From: Pelomonas sp. Root1444 | GTDB taxonomy: Bacteria; Pseudomonadota; Gammaproteobacteria; Burkholderiales; Burkholderiaceae_C | Assembly: GCF_001426885.1 (NCBI RefSeq) | Contig: NZ_LMFP01000028.1 | Location: 1,158,174-1,222,173 of the forward strand | Direction of reading: 5' to 3' | DNA length: 64,000 nt | The notes under the pieces: model-generated | Database searches by the model: none | Told to the model about the DNA's origin: nothing | What the model saw: only the letters and a program-made list of their open reading frames with translations | In this document: positions 44,712 through 54,757 of the stretch, piece by piece | Numbering within the stretch: position 1 is the stretch's first letter | Layout: each line of letters opens with the position of its first letter | Made by a program: the position numbers and the translations under genes

Positions 44712-45503
44712 TCATCCCCCGTGCACGGCGCTGACGCCGCCATCCACCGCCAGGATCTGACCGGTGATGTGCTTGCCGGCCTTGGATGCGAACAGCAGTG
44801 CCGCGCCCTTCAGGTCCTCGTCGTCGCCCAGCCGGTTCAGCGGCGCGTGCGCGGCCAGCTTCTCCTCGCCGATGCTGGCGAGCAGCCCCTTGGTCATCTT
44901 GCTCGGGAAGAAGCCTGGCGCCAGCGCGTTGACGGTGATGCCGTACTGGCCCCACTCGCCGGCCAGCGCGCGCGTGAAGTTGACGGCCGCGCCCTTGCTG
45001 GTGTTGTAGGCGATGGTGCGCATCGCGCCCGAGTTGCCCGACAGGCCGGCGATGGACGCGACGTTGATGATGCGGCCCGACCTGCGCGGGATCATGCTGG
45101 CCTTGGCCACCGCCTGCGCGAACACGAACAGGCTGCGGATGTTCAGGTCCATGACCTTGTCCCAGGCTTCGATGGGATGCTCTTCGGCTGGCGCGCCCCA
45201 GGTGGCGCCGGCGTTGTTGACGAGGATGTCGATGCGGCCCATGCGCTCCATCGTCTCGGTGACGACGCGCTGCGCCTCCTCGGGCTTGGACGCATCGGCG
45301 GCGATCCAGCGCGTGTCGATGCCGCGCGCCTGCAGGTGGGCCGCGGCTTCCTCCAGGTCGGCCGCCTTGCGCGAGGTCAGCATGACCTTGGCGCCGGCAT
45401 CGCCCAGCGCCTCGGCGATCTGCAGCCCCAGGCCGCGCGAGCCGCCGGTGACCAGGGCCACCTGGCCGCTCAGGTCGAAGAGGTCTTGGACTTTGCTCGT
45501 CAT
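44712..45503 (-). CDS. SDR family oxidoreductase (beta-oxidation operon)
   Basis: A 263-residue classical SDR: TGGSRGLG near residues 20-27, NNAGATWGAPAEEHP near 98, the Ser of NVASIAGLSGN near 147, and catalytic YNTSK near 166-170. LAPGFFPSKMTKGLL near 195 resembles the 3-ketoacyl reductase type. NADPH preference is suggested by the Ser-Arg after beta-2 (LTSRK). It lies in the acyl-CoA operon 14 bp after the acyl-CoA dehydrogenase, so a hydroxyacyl-CoA or ketoacyl substrate is likely. Confidence 0.9.
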   Translation of the reverse strand: MTSKVQDLFDLSGQVALVTGGSRGLGLQIAEALGDAGAKVMLTSRKAADLEEAAAHLQARGIDTRWIAADASKPEEAQRVVTETMERMGRIDILVNNAGATWGAPAEEHPIEAWDKVMDLNIRSLFVFAQAVAKASMIPRRSGRIINVASIAGLSGNSGAMRTIAYNTSKGAAVNFTRALAGEWGQYGITVNALAPGFFPSKMTKGLLASIGEEKLAAHAPLNRLGDDEDLKGAALLFASKAGKHITGQILAVDGGVSAVHGG

Positions 45504-45517
45504 CTCATGTCTCCGGT

Positions 45518-47296
45518 TCAGAAGTATTCGGCCTTGATGTCGCGGCACAGCGGCTCGCGGCGTGCGACGACGTCCAGCCAGGCGCCGATCTTGGGCAGCT
45601 CGTAGGCGAAGAAGTAGCGCGCCGCGGCACGCTTGCCCTGCGCGAAGTCGCTGGTGCCGTCGACGCTGAGCGCCACGTCCAGCCACAGCCAGGCCAGCAC
45701 CGTGTGGCCGAAGGCCTGCATGTAGGGCACGGCATTCGCCAGCGCCTCCTCGGGCTCGCCGGTGCTCCACGCCTTCTTGGTGGCGCCACCCACCTGCGCC
45801 AGCGCGGCGGCCAGCTGGTTGGCCTGAGGCGCCCAGTCGGTCTGGATGGCGTGCTCGATGGTCTGCTGGATGCGCGCGGCCAGCGCCGCCAGGGACGCCC
45901 CGCCCTGCTGCACCACCTTGCGGCCCAGCAGGTCCAGCGCCTGGATGCCGTGCGTGCCCTCGTGGATCATGTTCAGCCGCTGGTCGCGCCAGTACTGTTC
46001 GACGGGAAAGTCGCGCGTGTAGCCATAGCCGCCCAGCACCTGGATGGCCAGCGAGTTGGCCTCCAGGCACCACTCGCTGGGCCAGCTCTTGGCGATGGGG
46101 ATCAGCACGTCCAGCACGGCCTGAGCTTCGGCCGCGTTGTCACCGGTGTGCAACTCATCGACCAGGCGCGCGCAGTACAGCTCCAGCGCCAGGCCGCCTT
46201 CGACATAACTCTTCTGCGCCAGCAGCATGCGGCGCACGTCGGCGTGTTCGATGATGGGCCGCTGGGGGCTTGCCGAATCCTTGCCGGCCGCCGTCATCGG
46301 CCGCCCCTGCGGGCGTTGCTTGGCGTACTCGAGGCTGGCCTCATAGCCCGCATAACCCAGCATCACCGCGCCAAGCCCGACGCCGATGCGTGCCTCGTTC
46401 ATCATGTGGAACATGCAACGCAGGCCGTCGCCGACCTTGCCGACGAGATAGCCGACGGCGCCCTGGCCCTTCTCGCCCAGATTCAGAAGGCAGTTGGTCG
46501 TGCCGCGGTAGCCGAGCTTGTGGTTCAGGCCGGCCAGCACGATGTCGTTGCGCTCGCCGGTCAGCTCGGCGCGTTCGTTGACCAGCCACTTCGGGCAGAT
46601 GAACAGGGAGATGCCCTTGGTGCCGGGGATCGGTTTGCCGTCCGGCCCTGGCACCTTGGCCAGCACCAGATGGACGATGTTCTCGGTGATCTCGTGCTCG
46701 CCGCCGGAGATCCACATCTTGTGGCCCGTCAGCCGGTAGCGCGGGCCTAGGGCATCGGCCTCGTCCTCCAGCTCGGCGCGCGTCGCCACGTCGGACAACG
46801 ACGAGCCGGCCTGCGGCTCGGAGAGGCACATCGTGCCGAACCAGCGGCCGGCGAACTCGTTCTTCGCGAAGACCTCGCGCTGCAGCGGCGTGCCATGCGC
46901 CATCAGCAGGCTGGCGTTGCCCGACGTCAGCATCGCGTAGCCGCCCATGGCCACGCTGGCCTTGCTGAAGAAGGCGTTGCCCGCCATCTCGATGACGCAG
47001 GGCAGCTGCATGCCGCCGAACTCGTAGTCCTGCGCCGCGGCCAGCATGCCGGACTCGGCATACGCGAGCGTCGCGTCGTGCGTGGCCTGCGGCAGGTGCA
47101 CGCGCTCGCCGTCGAAATGAGGCTCCTGCGTGTCGGCCAGGCGGTTGAACGGCGCGAACTTGTCGCGGGCGATGCGCTCGCAGGTGTCGAGCACGGCGGC
47201 GAAGGTCTCCGTCGAGTGCTCGGCGAAGCGCTCGCGCGCGGTCAGGTCGGCGGCCTTCAGCCAGTCGAACAAGAGGAAGTCGAGAGTCTCACGCAC
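45518..47296 (-). CDS. Acyl-CoA dehydrogenase with C-terminal domain (DmdC/FadE12-like)
   Basis: A 592-residue FAD-dependent acyl-CoA dehydrogenase of the long form with an extra C-terminal domain. FAD/substrate motifs: TMCLSEPQAGSSLSDV near 157-172, MWISGGEHEITEN near 198, and NEARIGVGLGAV near 310. The C-terminal half includes QVLGGYGYTRDFPVEQYWRDQRLNMIHEGTHGIQALDLLGRK, where Glu before GT is the likely catalytic base. Length agrees with MMPA-CoA/DmdC-type and other atypical FadE proteins. Introduces the alpha-beta double bond in the first step of beta-oxidation. Followed by SDR, preceded by thioesterase in the operon. Confidence 0.94.
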   Translation of the reverse strand: MRETLDFLLFDWLKAADLTARERFAEHSTETFAAVLDTCERIARDKFAPFNRLADTQEPHFDGERVHLPQATHDATLAYAESGMLAAAQDYEFGGMQLPCVIEMAGNAFFSKASVAMGGYAMLTSGNASLLMAHGTPLQREVFAKNEFAGRWFGTMCLSEPQAGSSLSDVATRAELEDEADALGPRYRLTGHKMWISGGEHEITENIVHLVLAKVPGPDGKPIPGTKGISLFICPKWLVNERAELTGERNDIVLAGLNHKLGYRGTTNCLLNLGEKGQGAVGYLVGKVGDGLRCMFHMMNEARIGVGLGAVMLGYAGYEASLEYAKQRPQGRPMTAAGKDSASPQRPIIEHADVRRMLLAQKSYVEGGLALELYCARLVDELHTGDNAAEAQAVLDVLIPIAKSWPSEWCLEANSLAIQVLGGYGYTRDFPVEQYWRDQRLNMIHEGTHGIQALDLLGRKVVQQGGASLAALAARIQQTIEHAIQTDWAPQANQLAAALAQVGGATKKAWSTGEPEEALANAVPYMQAFGHTVLAWLWLDVALSVDGTSDFAQGKRAAARYFFAYELPKIGAWLDVVARREPLCRDIKAEYF

Positions 47297-47299
47297 GGG

Positions 47300-47724
47300 T
47301 CAATCCTGGGCGAGTCGAACGATGGTGCCTTGCGCCAACGCGCACAGCTTCTCGGCACCGTCCTTGACGGCAAACACCTCGCAGCGGCACACCGCCTGCG
47401 TCTTGCTGACGGCATCCGCCGTGGCGCGCGCAACGAGGCGCTCGCCCACCGCGGGACGCACGTAGTTGATCTTGAACTCCGACGTCACGACCGGCACCTG
47501 CATCGCCGTGCCGCCGGCAAAGGTCAGCGCGTTGTCGGCCAGGTAGCTGACGAGACCGCCATGGGCAAAGCCGTGTTGCTGCAGATGCTCAGGCTTGAGC
47601 GCCAGTTGCAGATCGACCTTGCCGGGCGACAGGTCTGCCAGTTCCGCGCCGAGCAGCACACTGAACGGCTGCTTGGCGAGGATCTCGCGACCCATCGCCA
47701 GGAAGACCTCTGGAGTGACGCTCA

Positions 47725-47725
<1 letters not shown>
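47300..47725 (-). CDS. PaaI family thioesterase
   Basis: A 141-residue hotdog thioesterase from ATG 47725 (MSVTPEVFLAMGREILAKQPF), overlapping the thiolase stop by one base (TGATG). HLQQHGFAHGGLVSYLADNALTFAGG holds the HGG motif and a downstream acidic residue typical of PaaI. The second of two such thioesterases in the operon; they are only distantly alike. Likely recycles CoA or removes dead-end acyl-CoAs. Confidence 0.88.
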
Positions 47726-48900
<1,175 letters not shown>

Positions 48901-48919
48901 CTTTTTTCCTAGTCAGTTG

Positions 48920-48957
48920 GTGCCAGAGCTACTCGCTTCGCTCGATCGGTCTGGCAC
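48920..48957 (-). promoter_or_regulatory. Intercistronic hairpin between fadJ-like gene and thiolase gene
   Basis: Perfect 8-bp arms GTGCCAGA (48920-48927)/TCTGGCAC (48950-48957) bracket a 22-base loop containing GAGCGAAGCGAG in the transcribed strand. No T-run follows in the transcribed direction, so it is more likely an mRNA processing or stability element than a terminator. Confidence 0.5.
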
Positions 48958-48974
48958 GCAATCCATCAGATTGA

Positions 48975-51068
48975 TTACGTGAAGCTCTTGCCTTCAGCCA
49001 CGAGGCGAGCAAGCAAGGGAGCGGGCGTCCAGAACGCACCGTCGTCCATCGGGTTCTTGGCAAAGCGCTTCATCGCCTGCACGACGTTGAAGAGGCCCAC
49101 GGTGTCGGCGTAGCACATCGGGCCGCCGCGCCAGATCGGGAAGCCGTAGCCGGTGAGATAGACCATGTCCACGTCGGAAGCACGCTGGGCGATGCCTTCT
49201 TCCAGCAGGTGCGCGGCCTCGTTGACGAGCGCGAACACCAGGCGATGCACGATCTCCTCGTCGCTGATGTCACGTGTCTTGGCACCGATGGACTCGCGGT
49301 GCTTCTTCAGCAACTCGTCGACGACGGGAGACGGGATGGCGTCCCGCTTGCCGGCTTGGTAGTCGTACCAGCCTGCGCCGGTCTTCTGGCCGAAACGACC
49401 GAGTTCGCACAGGCGGTCGGAGCTGGCGGAGTACTTCATGCCCGGCTTGTCGACATAACGGCGCTTGCGGATGGCCCAGCCGATGTCGTTGCCGGCCAGG
49501 TCGCCCATGCGGAACGGGCCCATCGCGAAGCCGAACTTCTCGACCGCCTTGTCGACCTGTTGCGGCGTGCAGCCTTCATCCAGCAGGAAGCCGGCCTGGC
49601 GGCTGTACTGCTCGATCATGCGGTTGCCGATGAAACCGTCGCAGACGCCGGACACCACCGCCGTCTTCTTGATCTTCTTGCCAATGGCCATCACCGTGGC
49701 CAGCACGTCCTTGGCCGTCGCCTTGCCGCGCACGACCTCCAGCAGCTTCATCACGTTGGCCGGGCTGAAGAAGTGCATGCCCACCACGTCCTGCGGCCGC
49801 TTGGTGAACGACGCGATCTTGTCAACGTCCAGCGTCGAGGTGTTGGACGCCAGGATGGCACCGGGCTTGGCGACCTCGTCCAGCTGCTTGAACACCGCTT
49901 CCTTGACACCGATCTCCTCGAACACCGCTTCGATGATGAGGTCGCAATCCTTCAGGTCGGCGTAGTTCAGCGTGGTGCTCAGCAGCGCCATGCGCTGGGC
50001 GTACTTGTCTTCCTTGAGCTTGCCCTTCTTGACCTGGGACTCGTAGTTCTTCCTGATCGTCGCGACGCCGCGGTCCAGCGCTTCCTGCTTGGTCTCCAGG
50101 ATGGTGACCGGCAGGCCCGCGTTCAGGAAGTTCATCGAGATGCCGCCGCCCATCGTGCCGGCGCCGATGACGCCCACCTTGGCGACGGTGCGCAGCGGCG
50201 TGTCCTCCGGCACGTCGGCGATCTTGCTGGCCACGCGCTCGGCGAAGAACAAGTGGCGCAGCGCCTTGGATTCGGGCGTCATCATCAGCGCCATGAAGCC
50301 CTCGCGCTCGGCACGCATGCCGTCGTCGAACTTCATGTTGACGGCGTTGGCCACGGTCTCCAGGCAGCGCAGCGGTGCCGGGAAGTTCTTGCTCATGCCG
50401 CCCACCATGTTGCGGGCGAACTGCAGGTAGGCCTCGGCGTTGGGGTGGCGCGCCTTGAGGTCGCGCACCTTGGGGCAGGGCCGCTTCTCCGACACCTCTT
50501 CGGCGAACTTGACGGCCGCGTCCAGCACGTCGGCATCGACGATCTTGTCGAACAGCTTCTGGCCCGGGACCATGGCCAGCATCTGCGCCTCCACCGGCTC
50601 GCCGCTGACGATCATGTTCAGCGCGGGCTCCACGCCGAGCGCGCGCGGCAGGCGCTGCGTGCCGCCGGCACCGGGCAGCAGGCCCAGCTTCACTTCCGGC
50701 AGCGCGACCTTGGTGCCGCTCTGCGCCACGCGGTAATGGCAGCCCAGCGCCAGCTCCAGGCCGCCGCCCATGCAGACGGTGTGGATGGCCGCGACCACCG
50801 GCTTGCTGCAGGCCTCCACCAGCGCGATCAGGCTCAGCAGGTTGGGCTCGGCCAGCGCCTTGGGCGAGCCGAACTCCTTGATGTCCGCACCGCCCGAGAA
50901 GGCCTTGCCGGCGCCGGTGATGACCAGGGCCGTGACGGCCGGGTCGGCTTCGGCACGCTCCACGCCGGCCGCAACGGCGGCGCGGGTGGCGAAACCCAGC
51001 CCATTGACCGGCGGGTTGTCCAGCGTGATCACGGCGACGGGGCCGCGGACTTCGTAGTGGGCTGTCAT
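48975..51068 (-). CDS. Multifunctional enoyl-CoA hydratase/3-hydroxyacyl-CoA dehydrogenase (FadJ/FadB-like)
   Basis: A 697-residue beta-oxidation enzyme. Start at ATG 51068 ([24 protein letters not shown]), GAGG 8 bases upstream; the in-frame start at 51170 adds 34 unlikely residues. N-terminal crotonase domain (about 1-190): [16 protein letters not shown], and [17 protein letters not shown] with catalytic-region glutamates. Linker, then the NAD-binding domain from about 295 ([21 protein letters not shown]) and C-terminal 3HCDH domains, including [15 protein letters not shown] and GFIGNRM. First gene of the operon through the thioesterase at 44264; behind a palindrome at 51105-51116. Confidence 0.95.
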   Translation of the reverse strand: MTAHYEVRGPVAVITLDNPPVNGLGFATRAAVAAGVERAEADPAVTALVITGAGKAFSGGADIKEFGSPKALAEPNLLSLIALVEACSKPVVAAIHTVCMGGGLELALGCHYRVAQSGTKVALPEVKLGLLPGAGGTQRLPRALGVEPALNMIVSGEPVEAQMLAMVPGQKLFDKIVDADVLDAAVKFAEEVSEKRPCPKVRDLKARHPNAEAYLQFARNMVGGMSKNFPAPLRCLETVANAVNMKFDDGMRAEREGFMALMMTPESKALRHLFFAERVASKIADVPEDTPLRTVAKVGVIGAGTMGGGISMNFLNAGLPVTILETKQEALDRGVATIRKNYESQVKKGKLKEDKYAQRMALLSTTLNYADLKDCDLIIEAVFEEIGVKEAVFKQLDEVAKPGAILASNTSTLDVDKIASFTKRPQDVVGMHFFSPANVMKLLEVVRGKATAKDVLATVMAIGKKIKKTAVVSGVCDGFIGNRMIEQYSRQAGFLLDEGCTPQQVDKAVEKFGFAMGPFRMGDLAGNDIGWAIRKRRYVDKPGMKYSASSDRLCELGRFGQKTGAGWYDYQAGKRDAIPSPVVDELLKKHRESIGAKTRDISDEEIVHRLVFALVNEAAHLLEEGIAQRASDVDMVYLTGYGFPIWRGGPMCYADTVGLFNVVQAMKRFAKNPMDDGAFWTPAPLLARLVAEGKSFT

Positions 51069-51104
51069 GGGCGAGACCTCAATGCGGTGAAGGCGGGTGA
51101 AATA

Positions 51105-51123
51105 GAACGATCGTTCGATTCTA
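51105..51123 (-). promoter_or_regulatory. Palindromic operator and -10 of the beta-oxidation operon
   Basis: GAACGATCGTTC (51105-51116) is a perfect 12-bp palindrome 37 bp upstream of the first gene. TAGAAT on the minus strand (51123-51118) is a good -10 element directly upstream, which would place the palindrome over the transcription start, a repressor position. TetR-family regulators of fatty-acid genes use similar palindromes; no such regulator gene is adjacent. Confidence 0.55.
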
Positions 51124-51187
51124 GGCAGCGCCCGCCCGCCGGTCTTGTCCCTGGCGTGACATGCGGGCACGCCACAATGCCGCCCCC

Positions 51188-51571
51188 ATGCCCGACGCTC
51201 TATTGAATCTGTTCATTCGCCAGCGCGCCCTGTGGCGCGCGCTGCTTGCGCTGCTGGTCGCTGTCATCCTCTGGCTCGCCCTGTCGCCGGCCCCGCCCAG
51301 GACCGTCGACACCGGCTGGGACAAGGCCAACCACGCCATGGCCTTCGCCGCGCTGGGCTTCGTCAGCGTGTGGGCGCTGTGGCCACGGCCGCGCGATTGG
51401 GCCTGGCTGGCGCTGGCATTGCTGGCCTTCGGCGGCGCCATCGAGATCGCGCAGAGCTTCCTGCCGCCGCGCGAGGGCGACTGGGCCGACCTGCTCGCGG
51501 ACGGCGCCGGCATTGCCCTGGGCCTGCTCGTCGCGCTGCCGATCACGGCCATGCTGGCACGCAGCCGCTGA
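51188..51571 (+). CDS. VanZ family protein
   Basis: A 127-residue small membrane protein with about four TM segments. ATG 51188 (MPDALLNLFIRQRALW) is preferred over an in-frame start 27 bp upstream. VDTGWDKANHAMAFAALGF and GAIEIAQSFLPPREGDWADLLADGAGI are the VanZ-like motif residues. VanZ-like proteins are of uncertain function outside teicoplanin resistance clusters, and resistance is not implied. Divergent from the beta-oxidation operon. Confidence 0.85.
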   Translation: MPDALLNLFIRQRALWRALLALLVAVILWLALSPAPPRTVDTGWDKANHAMAFAALGFVSVWALWPRPRDWAWLALALLAFGGAIEIAQSFLPPREGDWADLLADGAGIALGLLVALPITAMLARSR

Positions 51572-51704
51572 GGGTTCCGAGCAGCGTCCGACGTCGCGGC
51601 CCCGGGTGGAAAGCGGACGGGTGCCACCCTAGGGATGCCGTCCTACAGCCAGTGGCCCTGCACTGACATACCGTTGGCAGCAGATTGCGCTACGGTTCCA
51701 CCCC

Positions 51705-52847
51705 ATGTTGACCGACCTGCTCCGGGCCACTCGCGCCCACACGCTGGCCCTGGCCGCGCCTCTGTCCGATGAGGACGCGCAGCTGCAGTCCATGCCCGAT
51801 GCCAGCCCCGCGAAATGGCACCTGGCCCACACCACCTGGTTCTTCGAGACGATGGTGCTGACGCCCTATCTGCGCGGCTACTGCGTCTTCGACGAACGCT
51901 GGCCGCGGCTCTTCAATTCCTATTACGAGAGCCTGGGCCCACGGCATGCGCGACCGCAGCGCGGCTTGTTGAGCCGGCCGTCGCTGACGGAAGTGAAGGC
52001 CTACCGCGCCCATGTCGATGCAGCCCTGGCCGACCTGCTGCCCCATGCGCCCGCCGAATCACGCACGCTGATCGAGCTGGGCTGCCACCACGAGCAGCAG
52101 CACCAGGAGCTGCTGCTCACGGACATCCTGCATGCCTTTTCCTGCAACCCGCTGCTGCCGGCCTATGACGCGGCGCCGCCGCCCAAGGCCGCTGCGCCAG
52201 AGCAGGCCTGGCTGAAGCACCCGGGCGGCATCGTGAGCATCGGCCACGACGGCAACGGCTTCGCCTTCGACAACGAAGGGCCACGCCACCAGGCGCTGCT
52301 CGCGCCCTTCGAGATCAGCAACCGTCTCGTCACCTGCGGCGAGTACGCCGACTTCATCGACGCCGGCGGCTACCGCGAACCGCTGCTGTGGCTGTCCGAT
52401 GGCTGGGCCGCGGTGCAGGCGCAGGGCTGGCAGCGCCCGGCTTACTGGCTGGAGGACGGCCGCGTCTTCGGCCTGCACGGCGTGCAGCCGCTGGATGCGG
52501 ATGCGCCCGTCATGCAGCTCAGCTTCTACGAAGCCTGCGCCTATGCCGAATGGGCCGGCGCGCGGCTGCCGACCGAGTTCGAATGGGAGGCGGCATGCGG
52601 CTTGCCAGCCTTCGCGCAGGCCGCGGACCAGGCCTGGCAATGGACGCGTTCCAGCTATGCGCCCTACCCCGGCTTCAAGCCGGCCGCCGGCGCGGTCGGT
52701 GAGTACAACGGCAAGTTCATGGTCGGCCAGCAGGTGCTGCGCGGCGGCAGCCTGGCGACGCCGCCCGGCCATGCTCGGCCGACTTATCGCAATTTCTTTC
52801 CGCCGGCCGCGCGCTGGCAATTCAGCGGAGTGAGGCTCGCACGATGA
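51705..52847 (+). CDS. egtB: Ergothioneine biosynthesis protein EgtB
   Basis: A 380-residue non-haem iron sulfoxide synthase that joins hercynine to a thiol donor using oxygen. N-terminal DinB-like domain with KWHLAHTTWFFE near 37-48 and the iron-binding HHEQQHQE at 128-135 (His129 and His133 likely ligands, with His41). C-terminal formylglycine-generating-enzyme-like domain from about 170 (PGGIVSIG, FEISNRLVTCGEYADFIDAGGY, LPTEFEWEAAC, VLRGGSLATP). The thiol donor, gamma-glutamylcysteine or cysteine, cannot be decided from these motifs. A 4-bp overlap couples it to egtD. Confidence 0.93.
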   Translation: MLTDLLRATRAHTLALAAPLSDEDAQLQSMPDASPAKWHLAHTTWFFETMVLTPYLRGYCVFDERWPRLFNSYYESLGPRHARPQRGLLSRPSLTEVKAYRAHVDAALADLLPHAPAESRTLIELGCHHEQQHQELLLTDILHAFSCNPLLPAYDAAPPPKAAAPEQAWLKHPGGIVSIGHDGNGFAFDNEGPRHQALLAPFEISNRLVTCGEYADFIDAGGYREPLLWLSDGWAAVQAQGWQRPAYWLEDGRVFGLHGVQPLDADAPVMQLSFYEACAYAEWAGARLPTEFEWEAACGLPAFAQAADQAWQWTRSSYAPYPGFKPAAGAVGEYNGKFMVGQQVLRGGSLATPPGHARPTYRNFFPPAARWQFSGVRLAR

Positions 52848-53815
52848 AACCAGGTATCGAATGGCGCAAGCCCCGCGCTACGGCCGACAACGAGCAGTTC
52901 GCCGACGATCTGCATGCCGCGCTCGGCCGCACGCCCAAGGCCATCTCGCCCAAGTACTTCTACGACGAGACGGGTTCCAAGCTGTTCGAGCGCATCTGCG
53001 AGCTGCCCGAGTACTACCCGACGCGCACCGAGCTGGCGCTGCTGCAGACGCACGCCGACGACATGGTGGCGCAGATGGGCGGGCAGGTGCAGCTCGTCGA
53101 GTACGGCGCCGGCGCGCTGCGCAAGGTGCGCCTGCTGCTGGACGCCATGCCGCGCGACAGCGTGCAGTTCGTGCCGGTGGACATCTCGGGCGCCCATCTG
53201 TTGTCGGCGTGCGATGGCCTGGCAGCCGACTACCCCGGCCTGGCCATCCAGCCGCTGGTGGCGGACTTCACACGCCAGCACACGCTGCCGCCTTGCGCGC
53301 GCGGCAGCCGGCGTGTCGGCTTCTTCCCCGGCTCCAGCATCGGCAACTTCACGCCGAGCGAGGCCGACGCCTTCCTGCGCTTGGCCGCGGCGGAGCTGAC
53401 CGGCGGCGGCCTGCTGATCGGCATCGACCTTGTGAAGGACGAGGCCGTGCTGCATGCGGCGTACAACGACGCGGAGGGCGTGACGGCGGCCTTCAACATG
53501 AACCTGCTGGAGCGGGCACGCAACGAACTCGGCGCCGAGTTCCCCACGGACGGCTTTCAGCACCTGGCGTTCTACAACCCGGCTTACCGGCGCATCGAGA
53601 TGCACCTGCGCGCGACGCGGCCGCTGGAACTGCAACTGGGCGGCGAGGTCTACGTCTTCAACGAGGGCGAGACGCTGCACACGGAGCACTCGCACAAGTA
53701 CACGGTCGAAGGCTTCCAGGCGCTGGCGGCAAGGGCGGGGTTCAAGCCGGGCAAGGTGTGGACGGATGCGAACCGGTGGTTTGCGGTGTTGTGGATGGAG
53801 GCCGCGGGCGCCTGA
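52844..53815 (+). CDS. egtD: L-histidine N-alpha-methyltransferase EgtD
   Basis: A 323-residue SAM-dependent enzyme that trimethylates histidine to hercynine. Diagnostic stretches: SPKYFYDETGSKLFERICELPEYYPTRTE near 33-60, VEYGAGALRKVRLLLDA near 85, FFPGSSIGNFTPSEADAFLR near 163, and LIGIDLVKDEAVLHAAYND near 190. It uses the product order EgtD then EgtB; egtA, egtC and egtE are absent here, so the pathway needs only EgtB/EgtD plus a C-S lyase elsewhere, or the donor is cysteine. Confidence 0.94.
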   Translation: MKPGIEWRKPRATADNEQFADDLHAALGRTPKAISPKYFYDETGSKLFERICELPEYYPTRTELALLQTHADDMVAQMGGQVQLVEYGAGALRKVRLLLDAMPRDSVQFVPVDISGAHLLSACDGLAADYPGLAIQPLVADFTRQHTLPPCARGSRRVGFFPGSSIGNFTPSEADAFLRLAAAELTGGGLLIGIDLVKDEAVLHAAYNDAEGVTAAFNMNLLERARNELGAEFPTDGFQHLAFYNPAYRRIEMHLRATRPLELQLGGEVYVFNEGETLHTEHSHKYTVEGFQALAARAGFKPGKVWTDANRWFAVLWMEAAGA

Positions 53816-53848
53816 GGCTGGCGCTGCGTACGGGCCGAGCCGTTGGCG

Positions 53849-54745
53849 ATGGCCATGGCGGTACGGGACACCGCGCGAGTACGCCGGCACCGGTTGCGCC
53901 TCTCGGGCGGCACCGGCTTGTCCTACCTCACGGCCGGCGAAGCGTCCAAGCCCTGCCTGCTGCTGCTGCACGGCACGCCGAACGCTGCCCGCATGTTCCA
54001 GCAGGTGATGCCCGCGCTGGCCCGGGTCGCCCACGTCGTCGCGCCCGACCTGCCGGGGTGTGGTGAGTCCGATGCGCTGCCGGTCGTTTCCTTTGCGCAT
54101 CTCGGCCAGGCCATCTTCGAGCTGCTGGACAGGCTCGCCATCGGGCCGCGCTTCATCTACCTGCACGACTGGGGCGCCCCGGTCGGTCTGCAGATCGCCA
54201 TGCAGGCGCCCGAGCAGGTGCTGGGCCTCATCGTGCAGAACGCCAACGCGCACCGGTCAGGCTGGGGGCCGGGCTGGTCCGCGACGCAGGCCTACTGGGC
54301 GCACCCGAGCGCGAAGAACGAGGTGGCCGCCACCGCGCATCTGACGTTGGAAGGCACCCGCAACACGTACATCTCGGGCGTCCCCCCCGAGGTGGCCCGA
54401 CGCATCCCTGCCGAACATTGGGAAGAGGACTGGCGGACCATGAACCGCCCAGGCCACATGCGCACGCAGCGGGCATTGATCGCGGACTACGGCAACTACG
54501 CCTCGCGCTTCCACGCGGTGGCGAAGTACCTTGAGCACTGGCAGCCGCCGGCGCTGATGGTCTGGGGGCGGCACGACATCTACTTCGACCTCACGGAGGT
54601 GCTGTCCTGGATCCGTGCGCTGCCGCGGATGCAAGCGCATGTGCTGGACGCGGGCCATCTGCTGCTTGAGACCCACGCCGCGGAGGCTGTCGCATTGATG
54701 ATGCCGTTCATCGAGCGAACCCTTGGGAACCGGCCGCCCGTGTGA
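53849..54745 (+). CDS. Alpha/beta hydrolase with HDWG nucleophile motif
   Basis: A 298-residue alpha/beta-hydrolase from ATG 53849 (TTG 53843 and ATG 53855 are alternatives). Oxyanion LLLHGTPN near residue 41, the nucleophile elbow YLHDWGAPVGLQ near 104-108 with Asp in place of Ser, and the catalytic His in LDAGHLLLE near 271. Asp in HDWG marks the haloalkane dehalogenase/epoxide hydrolase branch rather than esterases. Substrate unknown. It ends 12 bp from the convergent urtE stop. Confidence 0.82.
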   Translation: MAMAVRDTARVRRHRLRLSGGTGLSYLTAGEASKPCLLLLHGTPNAARMFQQVMPALARVAHVVAPDLPGCGESDALPVVSFAHLGQAIFELLDRLAIGPRFIYLHDWGAPVGLQIAMQAPEQVLGLIVQNANAHRSGWGPGWSATQAYWAHPSAKNEVAATAHLTLEGTRNTYISGVPPEVARRIPAEHWEEDWRTMNRPGHMRTQRALIADYGNYASRFHAVAKYLEHWQPPALMVWGRHDIYFDLTEVLSWIRALPRMQAHVLDAGHLLLETHAAEAVALMMPFIERTLGNRPPV

Positions 54746-54757
54746 GCCGAGCCGGCG

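Noticed and set aside
51161-51187. Upstream start for the VanZ-like protein
   Set aside because: MRARHNAAP is not family-like and approaches the divergent promoter; ATG 51188 is the better start.
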